Positions 48,730 through 59,859 of a stretch of DNA of 64,000 nt are shown one piece after another. Numbering within the stretch: the stretch's first letter is position 1; every line of letters starts with the position of its first letter. The DNA is from VRUE01 sp963837735 (lineage in GTDB: Bacteria; Actinomycetota; Thermoleophilia; Solirubrobacterales; 70-9), in assembly GCA_963837735.1 (NCBI GenBank), contig CAWIOM010000017.1:124001-188000 (forward strand), read 5' to 3'. Both the position numbers and the translations under genes were made by a program. The notes beneath the pieces are model-generated. The model saw only the letters and a program-made list of their open reading frames with translations, ran no database searches and was not told the origin of the DNA.

Positions 48730-51700
48730 CTAGCCATGCCTGCGGTTAGTCGGGGTCACGTGGCGATGCGCCTTCCTCTTGTGGTGGCGGTGCGCCTTCT
48801 TCTTGCCGTGGTGGCGCTTGACGCAGCGCCCGTGCTTCCTCACGCGGCCGTGCTTGCAGGGCTTCTTCTTCGCCGCGCCTTCCGAGTGGTTGCCGGTGGC
48901 GCCGGCGAGGGTGGCTATTCCGGGTGGCGGCGGCTCCACCGTGCCCGCACCGTGGCACTCATCGGACGCTTTGCAGGGAACCTTGGCCGGGAAGTATTCG
49001 AAGCCGCCGCCCACACGGGCGTCGTAGAGCTTCACCAACGACCCGTTTTCGTCCTGGGGGACGAGCGTGTCTCGGGTGAAGAAGAAGGCGTCCTTTCCAT
49101 CCGCGGTGACACCGAGCAGGCTCGAGTTGAACGGACTGAGGCCGGTGGAGATCAGTTCCGGGGCTTCATGCCCGGGGCTGTCTTCTCCGTACTCATAGGC
49201 GTCCGTCTTGCCGTCGAGGTCACGACCCGTGATCGCGTCGTCTGTGTTGAAGAAGGTCGTCCCGTCATTCGCGAGGCTGAGGCCCCTGGCGGCGAGCGAG
49301 GACTCGCCTTCGGAGATCGCGTTGGAGGGGTTGCAGGACACGCAGACGACCTCGCGGCCGCTGTCGTCGTAGCGGTAGACCTCGGTATGGCCGCCGTTGT
49401 CGAAGGTCGCCTTCAGCGGCTGCTTCGTCGGGAAGGCCGCGAACCTGCCGGACGGCGTCACCTGGAAGTCCTTGTAGCTGTGGACAGATGCCTGCGTCAC
49501 GCCGTGGCGCACGAACGGGTTTTCGATCACTTCGTATTGGGCGGCAACCGGTTCGAAGCTGACCACGTTTCCAATTCCTTCACCCTGGCCCGCATAGATC
49601 CGTTCGTTTGTGGCGTCGACGGCTATGCCTTTCGCATATTCGATTGCCCCGGCGCCGAAGCTCTCGAGTTCGTTTCCTTCCGGGTCGAACGCGCTCATCT
49701 GTTCCCCGAAATACGGAGGGCTGATGGCGTAGACGACGCCGGTTTTCGGATCGGTCTGGAGATTGTTCACTTCGATGCCCGCCGCCGAAGGCTTTGCCGC
49801 CGAGCGATGGGAAGCTGTCGCTGAAGGAACTCGTGTTGAACTGCCGGACTTCTCCTCCGTAGTACGGGTAGACGTATACGTGCCCCTCCGCCGAGACGTC
49901 GATGTTGCAGAGTTCCCCGTTCTGGACTTTGATGCCTTCCTGGGCTTCGTAGCTCGTGTTTTTGACCGGAGTGCTCAACACTCCCTTGGGCCGGAAACGG
50001 TAGATGGTGTTCGAGTAACTGCCCACGTAGACGTCGCCGTTGGACTGGTCGACGGCGACTCCGCAGGCCTCGCCGAAGCCGGTCAGGGCGCCGAGCTGTT
50101 CGCCTTCGTTGTCGAACACCGCGACTTCGCCGCCGTTGTTCGCCACGTAGAGGTCGCCTCCGAAGACACTGCTGCTGCTGTCGAACGCGATCTGGTTTTC
50201 CCCGTATCCGTAGAATTCAGCGTAGATTTCGTTGGAACCGCTCGCCGGGAATTCGACGGGTTCGCCGTTGGCGTTCCAGCGGGTCACCTTTTCGTTGTCG
50301 CCGACATATAGTTCGCCGGTGTTCTGGTCGACGGCCATCGAGGCCGGGCTTTCGAATCCGCTCAGGAATGCCGGATCGCCGAGGGTGTGGGTCGGCGGCG
50401 GCGGCGGCGGCTTGCCGACGCTGGTGTCGACGGTGGCGACGAAAAGCGGGTCGGCACCCGGGGTGTCCGAGTAGAGGTTCGGTTGATCCTGTTCGGGTTG
50501 GGTCGAGCCGGTCGTGTCGAGGATCTCCGGCGAGACAAAGTAGATGACCCCGCTGTCCGCCGCGACTCCGCCGCCTCCGGCGATCGCGACCGCGTCGCAG
50601 TTTTTGCCGCCTTCGACCGAGTTCCAGCCGCCGGGCGGATTGCAGGCGTCGGTGTCGCCGGCTCCGGCGCCGGTGCGTCACGCGGGTCAGCGTGGCGGTG
50701 GCTCCCGTGACGTCGGCGCGGAAGATGTCGGCGCTGGTGTCGGAGTCCTGGTCGGACGCCGTCGTCAGCGGGTCGGGGGTCGTGAAGTAGACCGTCGAGC
50801 CATCCGCCGTCATGCCGTCGAAGAGGGCGCCGCTCGTCGTGCCCGGGGTCAGGTCGATGGACTGCGGGTTGCGTGCCGACGTGCATGTAGAGGTGGTAGT
50901 AGTCGTTGCCGTCGCTGTCGGTGGAGACGAGCTGGCCGACGACGACGCGCGAGCCGTCGGCGGAGACGTCGAGCTCCCCGACCCCGGGACCATTCTGAAT
51001 GGTGGTTCCATTGGGAAGCGTGGAGACAACCTGGGTCGTGTGGGTCTGTAGGTCGCGCTCGTAGATCGTCGTGTCGGTGCCACTCGAGTTACCGGCGGCC
51101 TCGAGTTTCGCGACCGTCCCGAAGAGGAAGTGGTTCCCGTCCGCCGAGAATCGTTTGCCGACAAATCCGCTGGGCTCGGCTTCGGTCCCTTCGCTCCCCA
51201 CCATGCCCTCGACCAATTCACCGCCGGGCTCTCGCACCGGGATATTCGTCGTCCCGTCCGCGAAGCACGGCGAGCAGATGTCCGGGCCGCCGAAGGCAAA
51301 GCTCGTCAGGAACGAGTTGGCTTCGAGCAGAGCGGATGCGAACGGACCTCCCGCGTTGGGATTGTCGGATGGAATTCCCACGTAGCTCGTCGACCAACCC
51401 TCCTGCGCCGCGCGTCGCGAGGTAGGGATCGGGGCCGAGATTGGCCGGGGCGCCGGCACCGGGAATCGCACCCGAGTGGACCGCGTAGAGCGCCCGATCG
51501 GAGGCATTCGGGTAACCGCCCAGCGGTTCCTGGCCCGGCGAGAGGTCGGATTCGACGTCATACCCGCCCGCATTGCCGGCCGAGACCAACTCGTATGCCC
51601 GACAGTCGAGCAGCAGCGCCGAGCCGGTCTGCTGGCGGACGTGGGCATTCGGGCACTCGTCGCCGAATTTCACCCGCGGGAACGTCGTGAAGAAGCCTTC

Positions 51701-53289
51701 CGTCGGCGCCGTGTAGGTGCCCGACTGGTTCGAGGCGACGATCCGGTAGTAGTAGGTCGTGCCCTCTTCGAGACCTTCGAGCTTCGCGGTCGTCGGGATG
51801 TAGCCGACTTCGCTGCCGACGCTGATTTCATCGCTCGAGGCGCACGGGTTGGCGGAGCATGGCTGGGTCCCATACTCGATGTGGTATTTGGCGGGGGCAC
51901 CACCGGCGTCGACGAATGCATGGACGAAGGCGCTGTCCGCGTGGACCCCGGTGATGTATGCGCCTTTCGACGACGGCACGGCAGACGGGACGAACGTCCT
52001 GTTGCGGCCGATCACTTCCCCGTTGGCGTTTTTGACCGTGAGTCGGTAGTAGTACGTTTCGCCCTGTCCGAGGCCCGGAATGGTCGCGGTGACTTCCTGG
52101 CCGCCGGAGCCGCTGAGCACGGCACCCTGGTCGCAAGCGACCGTTTTGTTCGGCGAGAACTCGGTCGTCCCCGCTTCGAACACGCACGACGTCGTGTCGA
52201 CCGAATCCGGGTTCACGGTGCCATGCACTTTCACCGCCGTCGCTTCGAAATTCGAGGCTGAGCCGGTCGCCACGTCGGGGATGGTCTGGGCCGGGCCCGG
52301 GGTGAGGATCTTCAAAGTCGACCCGGAGCCGTAGTAGATACGGCCCGTGCTGCCGTCGACCCGAAGCGCGGAGTGAAGGTCGTGGAGCCGGTGTCGATCT
52401 GCGCGACGCGATTCCCACCGACGTCGTACTGCGAGATGTACCGGCTTGAGGTCTGGTTCGTCTTGCCGATCACGTAGGCGTCGTCCGTGCTGCGGTCGAC
52501 GGCGATGTCGCCGCTGAAGTCAGCGACGTCGAAGAGCTTGTTCGCGTCGTCGTCGTACTTGGTGGTGCCGGTGTACTGGCCCAGGTAGACGTCGTGGTTC
52601 GAGTCGAGCCCCCAGCCCCCTTCGCCGGCCACTTCGGACCTGAGCACCTTTGCCCGTTCGCCTTCCGCGGTGAATTCCCGCCAGAAGAAGAAGCCATTTT
52701 CTTCGTTCTCCCAGATATTCCCCTGATCGTCGATCGAGATGTTGAACGGACCGAACTGGGCGGGGGTGACGTCGGCGTTGGTTATCGGGAAATTTTCACC
52801 CGAGGTGGCTTCCGTGACCTCTCTGCCACTCGGATCGTAGGCATGAATTTCCGGATAGGTGCCTCCGGCCGTGGTGAGCAGGTAGATCCGGCCCTGGTGG
52901 GGCCCGTTGGTGTTGTCGACCGCGACCTTCGCGCCCGTCAGGGGATTGCTGTTCGGGGGGGGATAGGGGTTCGCTTGGATCGTCGTCGCGCCGGCAAGCT
53001 CCGGGGCGCTCCATGATGAAAGCGTTCCGTCCGGCTTGAACTTCGTGATTTCCGGGTATCGGCTGGCGACATACACGGTGCCCGTGTGTTCGTCGACGGC
53101 AATGCTGTTGACTTCGAAGCGGTTCGGATGTTCGACGATTTCCGAGCCATTAATCGTTTTGCTCAGCGTGTGGGTGACCAGGGACCGCGCGGAGGCCTGC
53201 CCGATGCCGATTGCCAGCATCAAGGCCGATCCACAGAGTCCGATCAGGGCCAGAGCGCGCAGTGGGCTCTTACGGGTGCTCGCCATCAC
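48730..53289 (-). CDS. Large secreted NHL/Fn3/PD40 protein B with KH-rich tail (frameshifted)
   Basis: GTG 53289 (or ATG 53286) begins a signal-like segment (LRALALIGLCGSALMLAIGIGQASARS). It is followed by NHL-like beta-propeller sequence (NSIAVDEHTGTVYVASRYPEITKF), Fn3-like repeats (YYYRLTVKNANGEVIGRNRTF), a DCRAYELVSAG motif, PD40/TolB-like repeats (SADGSRVVVGQLVSTDSDGNDYYHLYM) and a tail with GKKKAHRHHKRKAHRH. The chain would be about 1,520 residues over at least six frame changes. It is a paralogue of protein D and starts immediately after the stop of protein C. A role in binding surface polymers is speculation. Confidence 0.82.
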
Positions 53290-56056
53290 TTACTTCGCCT
53301 CCCTTGCCCGCAGAACTCGCGTATGGCCTCTGCGCTTTGCCTTTGCCCTCTTCTTGCCACAGGGCGGATTGGTCGAAATGATGGTCTTCTGCGACCTGCC
53401 GTTCTGGCCGTCGAAGCGGACCGTGGCCTTCGAGCCGCTGCGGCAGATGTTGGTGTTGTTGACCAACAGGCCCTTCGACCCGCCGCTCAGATTGAGGACG
53501 AACTTGGTCACCGGCGTGTCCGGAACGCCTTCGAAGGTCGTGCGCAGGCGCGGGCCCTTGATCGTGTCGATCTTGCCCGCCAGGTCGACATCGATCTGGC
53601 CGCCGAGGTCGGCGACGATGTCGGGAAGCTTGTGCGACGAGGACCGCAGGTACACCGGCCCTTCCACCGGCTCGTCGAGGAGCGGCGTCTCGGCCCTGGC
53701 GAACCCGATCTGCGACGACGCCGGGCAGGCATTCGCCGCGTACTGGACTCGCGTGCACGGCAGGTTGATGTGGGCGTTGTCGATCTGCTCCGACTTGGGC
53801 AGCGCGACGGTGACCCGAGAGATATTGGATTCTCCCCGGCCCATGGTGACTTCGGTCCGCAGGGCCGGATGCTGGACCCGCTTCGTGCCGCCGCTGATCT
53901 TCATCCGCATCCTGGGGCCGAAGGGCAGGACCGAGCAGTTTGCGACCTGGAAGTGCGGCGAGAAGGAGGCCACGGCACCCTGGTCGCCGCTGATCGGTCG
54001 CGCCGACCTGGAACGGGTTGCAGTTGGTGGGGTTCAGCGCGAAGTCGGGGCGGTCGAGCTTGAGCAGGACCGAGCGAGTCCGGAGCGGAACTCCTTCCAC
54101 GATCGAGGGGATCGGGTCGGAGGTAGCCGTTATCTGGGCGTTGGTCGGGTTGACCTTGAGCGCGATCCTGTCGACGACATCGCCCAGGTCATACGGCCCT
54201 GAGACGCCGGGGATGATGGTGACCAGGCTCAGAGGTCCCCCCTTGTAGGGGCCGGCCAGGTAGACGTTTCCCTGGGCGTAGAAGGGATGGCTGCCGGCGC
54301 CGATCCCGGCAATCACCGTGCCCACCTGGGAGGCGGCTGGACAGCTCGGGCTTTCGCGCTCGGCCACACCGCTGCGGCCGGGGTCCGCGGCCTGGGCTAT
54401 CGCCGACTCGGGACAGTAGGGAACGCCCGCGATGGTCGCCGCGAAGCCGGGCGGCGTCGTGACGCTGACGACGTCCAGCGTCTGGTCGCCGTCCGGTCGT
54501 GTCAAGTTGACCACGAAGGGCGAGTGGGCGCCGCCGGTCTTGTTCGTGACGCCGGCCTGGAAGGTCGGGGTGAAGGGGCGCGCGGCACCCGGACAGGGAG
54601 CGCCGCTCGGCCCAGAGTCGAGCGAGAAGACCTGCGAGGAGCCCTGGGCGGACAGGAAGTCGTCCCATGGAGTGAAGATGCTGCTCACCGTGTAGGTGTC
54701 GCAGTGGGTCGCCGTCGCCAGCACCGCTCGCTCGGAGCCGAAGAGGTGGACGTTCAGGTCGGAGAACGGAGCCTGCGGCAGGTCGTCGAAGTGAACCGTC
54801 AGCTGCCCGGTCTGCGGGTCCGGCCGGGCGACGCCGACCAGCTTGATGTGCACGCTGAAGCCGTCCGCCACGAGGATGATGCGGAACTTTTCGCCGGGCT
54901 TCGGCTCGCCGATGTAGACATAGCCCGGCAGCGGCCCGGGCAGGGCTGCGCTCGTCAGGACCAGCGTCCCGATCTTCGCGTTCTCGGGGCATTCGGCCGC
55001 GTCACGGCTGCCGAAGCGCGCCTCCACGTCCGTGCATGCGACCTTGCCGTCGGCGGCGCTTGCGTTCAGCGTCAACCCCGGCGGAAGGGTGAGGACGTTC
55101 GCGCGCAGCTCGGACGGCGAGGGCACGGTCGGGCTCTGGGTCTGCGGGGCCTGAAGGTCGATGTCCAGCCCCGATGCGGAGTCGGTCGCAGTCGTCGTCG
55201 GCTGCGCGAACATGCTCGGATTGAAGCTGAGCAGGTCACATCCATCCGTCTCGGGATAGGTGGTGTCGGCGTGAGTGAACCCGCCGTCGTAGGAGCGCAC
55301 GTCGACGGAGCTGGTCAGCGGGACGCCGCAGGTCGTCGGATTGCTCAGGAACGGAGTTTCCGGACTGGTCGACGGGACGGTGTTGTTGCAGTCCGCCGAG
55401 CCGAGGTTGAACAGCGGTTCACAGCCGATCGGGAGCCTGTCGTCGAAGTGGTCTTCGCTGGCGGGCACTCCCCACATTTCCTGCGTCACGAAGGCGAGCG
55501 GGAACGTGTGCTCGATGCCGATGACCTCCACGTCGAGCCCGTAGTCGCTCTCGGTCCTCGGGCTGATCACCTCGTAGACGGGCGAGCCCAGAAGCGGCGT
55601 GGAGAACGCGAGCAGGCCCGCCTGTCCCGGATGTGGGATCAGGTTGTAGACCGCGATTTTGGATTGGAAGCAGCCTCCGCCCTGACCGAAGCAATCCGTG
55701 GTCGGAAGTTCGGTGTTGATGTGGAGGTCGGCCGCACCCACCTGCGAGTCGGTCGGGCATTCGAAGTTTCCGAAGTCCTGCGAGCTGCAGCGCGGCGTCG
55801 CGTGGGGATCGCCGATGATCCCGGCCGGCAGGTGCATGTGCAGATCCGCCGGGTCGTTGCAGTCGCAGCTCGGCGCAGGGACGTACTCGGTCGAGCGGTT
55901 GCCCGTCCAGAGGAAGACATTGAGGTCCGGGTGCCCGCCCGCCTGCGTCGAGGAGCTCGAGACCTGGTAATCGATGATCGGTGACCCCGCCTGTGCGAGG
56001 GCCGGCACCGCGAGGCAGGCCGTGCAGGCGAGGATCGCGCCTATGAGGGTCTTCAT
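53290..56056 (-). CDS. Large secreted protein C with basic C-terminal tail (frameshifted)
   Basis: ATG 56056 follows AGGGAGA; an earlier in-frame ATG at 56074 lacks a good ribosome site. A signal peptide (LIGAILACTACLAVPALAQAG) precedes a Cys-rich beta-domain chain of about 921 residues. CPTDSQVGAADLHINTELPTTDCFGQ is one of several CP-x-SQ-x-G units seen here and in protein A. Its C-terminal part (LRTTFEGVPDTPVTKFVLNLSGGSKGLLVNNTNICRSG) parallels that of protein A. It ends GKKRAKAKRRGHTRVLRAREAK. One frame change lies near 53990. Confidence 0.83.
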
Positions 56057-56070
56057 CTTCGTCTCCCTGC

Positions 56071-59000
56071 TCATCGGGAAGCCCCCTGCGAGCGTCGTGC
56101 GTGGCGATGGTGCCTGCGCTTGTGCTTCCTGTGCTTTCTCTTCGTCTTCTTCGCTTCTTCTTCTTGGCGCTCCGTTCGGGCGCGGCGTTGCCGCCCCCGC
56201 CGAGGTTGTCACCGCTGCCGATCGCCGGCACGGCGGGTGTCTCGCTGCCGGGCCCGTGGCACTCGTCGGCTGCCTCACAGGGCTGCAGCGGTGCTTCTAT
56301 TGGGAAGCCACCGCTGGTGCGCGCGTCGTAGAACTTGATGAACTGACCATTCTGGTCTTCGTCGACCAGATTGTCGAAGGTCGCGAAGTACGCGTTGACG
56401 CCATCGGCGCTGACCCCGATCAACCCGGCCGGCCTGGACTGGCCGCCGGCGGTGGTGGTGCTATCGAGGTCGGCGGTCCCGGTCGTGATCAGCTGGGGCC
56501 GGCCATCGACGAACTCATATACGTCCCGAAGTTTGTTGGTGTCATAGGGCACCTGACCGTCGGGCGTGTAGAAGAAGGTGCGGCCGTCATCGGTGATGTA
56601 ACGCCCGTTGAGGCTTCCCACGACGTTGCCGGTCAGGGCTTTTCCTTCGGTCGGGCAGGACACGCAACGGATGATTTCGGTGGACGGCGTGTAGGTGTAC
56701 ATCTGCCTGAATTTGTTGTTGTCGAAGGAGGTCACCCGGTCGCCCGTGATGAACGCCATGCGGGTGTCCTGCGGGGTCGTCTGGATCCTGGTCAATTTTG
56801 CGGCGGTCACGTACTTCAGCGCGCCGTCGTGCCACAGGTAGAGGTTCTGCTCGCCGGCGGCGGCGTCGACGCCGACAAGACGCTCGGGCGAGTAGAAGTA
56901 GATGTCTCCGTTTTTCGGAGATGAAGTTGTCGGTCGGCGCGAGTTCGCTTTCGGGAACTTTGACGCTGCACTGGGTGGTCCATTTCGCCGTCGGTGTGCA
57001 TGCGTCCGTATCGCCCGTGCCGCTTTCTCCGGCCGAGATGCGGGTCACGGTGTCGGTTTCCTCGCTCCACATGTAGAGGTCGGCGCTCGTGTCGTGGTCG
57101 TCGGCTGTCAGGTGTTCGTTGGAAAGGAAGAAGACCTTGGATCCATCCTCTGTCATTCCGACGTACTTCACCGGTTTCCCATTCGACACTTCGTACGTGA
57201 GCATGTCGTCGACGCGCATGTAGAGGCGGACCGGCTTGATCGGTTCAGGAGTGAACTGTTCATAGGGGCCACTGGACGTCGACATCAGGATGTGCGACCC
57301 GTCCCTGGACACGCTCGGGTGGGTGTCACCGGACCTTGGTTTTCCGGCGTAGAATTCCGTCGGGACGACGCCGGGGAACAGGATGAACTCTCCTTTGACG
57401 GAGACGTTTCCGGGCTCCTGGCCGATCGGGTCGCCGTTTGCGGCGTAGGAGATGATCTTCGTCGACCCCGTCTCGGTGTTGTAGTCGTACGCGGAGCCCG
57501 GCGCGTGGTCCAGGCCGTTTGGCGCGAAGGCGACGTTGTTTGAAGAGAAGGCCATGTGGCTGAAGTCCGGCGACGGTTGGAGCGCTCCCTTGCTGGCGTC
57601 CGCGCCCGGTATCAGCGACCAGCTGACCGGCCAGCGGCCGAGCGGGTTTCCGCCCGAGTCGAAGATGAAGGGGAGGTTCGTGGGCGGCTGTTCGACGCCC
57701 TGGAAGATGAAGTATTCGCAGCGGAAGACGAGGAACACCGAGAGCTGCGGGTTGGCGTTCTCGAAGCAGTTGTCCTGTACTTCGTTGCCTTTCTTGCCGA
57801 TGAAGGACGTGTGCCATCCGCTGGGGGTCCGGGTCGCCGTGTACAGATCGTCGAGGCCGTTCGGCGGTTCGGTTCCCGTCAACACCCCGAAAGAGCCCAT
57901 GAACGCGAGGCGGGCCGGGTCCGTCGCATAGGTCGAGACAGGGACTTCTTCGTTCGGAGTGAGCAGCACGTTCCCGGCGCTGCCCGGCGAGACGAGCTCG
58001 TACGCTCGGCAGTCAGGCAGGTAGTCGCTCCCGGTCGCCTGGCGAATGGTCCGGTTCGGGCAGTCGGGCGGAAAGAAGTTGAACGTCTGGTCTTCGGATA
58101 CCGTCGTCCCAAGTTCGTTTTCCGCCACCACCCTGAAGTGGTATGTCGCTTTGACGAGGTTTTCGATCAACTCGCTGACGGCGACAGGTTCGCTGCCTGC
58201 GCCGAGGTCTTCGTCGGGGATCGGCACGTTGGTGCCGTACTGGGTCGTCGTGCCGTATTCGAAGTGGTAGGTGGTGTCGAGGCTGTTCGGGATGATGGTC
58301 GCGTGAAGGATCGCGGTCGTCGCCGTCAGGTCCGACGACGAAAACGAGTTGATGCTCGGCGGCGCCGAGGTCGTCAGCGTGAAGTCGCTGCCGGCGGCCC
58401 TGCCAAGTGCGTTGACGGCGACGACCCGGTAGTGATAGATGTGCCCGCTGCTCAAATTCGAGAGGGTCGCTTGGACATCCGTCTGGCTATTGATCGGCGC
58501 GGCCGGAACGCAGGGCGTGCTGTTTCCATAGGTGGTTGTCGGACCGAATTCGAAGAAACATTCGGTAATCGTCCCGGCGCCGTCGGGGTCCACGTGGCCC
58601 GTCACCGTAGCCGTGGACTGGGCGACGCTGTTCGGTTCTTCTGTCGTGACTTTCGGGACATTGAGCGGCGAGAAGATGGTGATCCGAGTCTGAGGTGCGC
58701 CTTCAGGGCGATCTGACGTGTACACGGTGTTGGTAGACCCATTGACCGCGACTGAGCGAAGATTGGAGGTGTCTTCCTCTCCAAACGTATGGGTGTAGAC
58801 GCATCCGTGTTCACCCGGCTGCGTCGTCACCATCGAAGATTCAGGACAGGGAACGCCCGTCGGGCTCAGGGGGAACTTGCCGGTTCCGTCGAGAATGTAT
58901 TCGGCCACCCTCCCCGCGTTGTTGAACGCTCCGAGGGAAGCCACCGTGAAGATCGTGCCGTTTACGGGGTCGACGGTGAACGCCTGCGCCGAGGTTCCCT

Positions 59001-59859
59001 GCGCTTTGCCATTGCCCGAGTACTGGCTGATGAGCAGGCACTCGCTGGGGACACCCGTGAACCGATTGATCTGGCGAAGGGTGGAGACTTGGTAGAAGGT
59101 CAGGCCGCTTGGTGAGACGGCGAGGCCTCCCTGATTCGTGCCTTCGAGGCAGCTGTTGATGGCAGGAAACAGCGGTTCACCGTTCTCTTTGAATTTGCTC
59201 ACCTTGCCGTTCCCGTTTGCGCCACCGAGCACCGCGAGGTTTCCGTCTTTGTCAACCGCAACTCCGCCCGGATTCGAGAAGGGCCCTTCGTTGGCGCTTC
59301 CGACCCCTGTGAGGACGCCGCCGTTGGCCCAGCCGGTCTGAAGGATTCCGTTTTCGTCGTACTTGCGGACCGTACGGCTGTTGAACTCGGTCACGTAGAC
59401 ATCGCCTTTGGACGGCCCGTTGGATCCGTCCACGGCGATCAGCGCGGGCTGGCCGAGCTGCTGGGTGCCACCACCGTTTGTTCCCGGTTTGCAGATGTCG
59501 CCGGGGTTGACGGGGCAGACGTCGCCACCCGTCGTTTCGTTGACTTCGTCTCCGAACATGAGGAGGAAGTTGCCGTTGGGGTCGAACTTCTGCACCCGGT
59601 GCGTGTTGGGTTCCGTCAGATATATGTCTCCATGGGAAGGACCGGCCGAATTGTCGACGGCCATACCCCGTACGAAGTTGATTTCGTGAGTTCCCGCGCC
59701 TTCGAATGATCCGGTTTTCACGTGACCGAGGTAGTCCGCTGACGAGAGGGGCGTAAAGAACGCCAGGATCGCCAGCATTGACACTGCGAGGGCGCCCGTA
59801 CCTGCAACGCGCGGGTTTGCGATCCTCAATTGCGCTCTCCTGTTCTTCTTCTCGGCCAT
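56071..59859 (-). CDS. Large secreted NHL/Fn3/PD40 protein D with KH-rich tail (frameshifted)
   Basis: ATG 59859 overlaps the stop of protein E by one base (TGATG). A signal-like segment (GTGALAVSMLAILAFFTPLSSADY) precedes NHL repeats (GDIYLTEPNTHRVQKFDPNGNF and GDVYVTEFNSRTVRKYDENG), Fn3-like repeats (ECFFEFGPTTTYGNSTPC), the DCRAYELVSPGSAG motif, and a PD40 beta-propeller (GSHILMSTSSGPYEQF, GSKVFFLSNEHL). The basic end reads KRKHRKHKRRHHRHARRSQG. Frame changes near 56930 and 56150 are required. About 1,262 residues. It is homologous to protein B throughout. Confidence 0.84.
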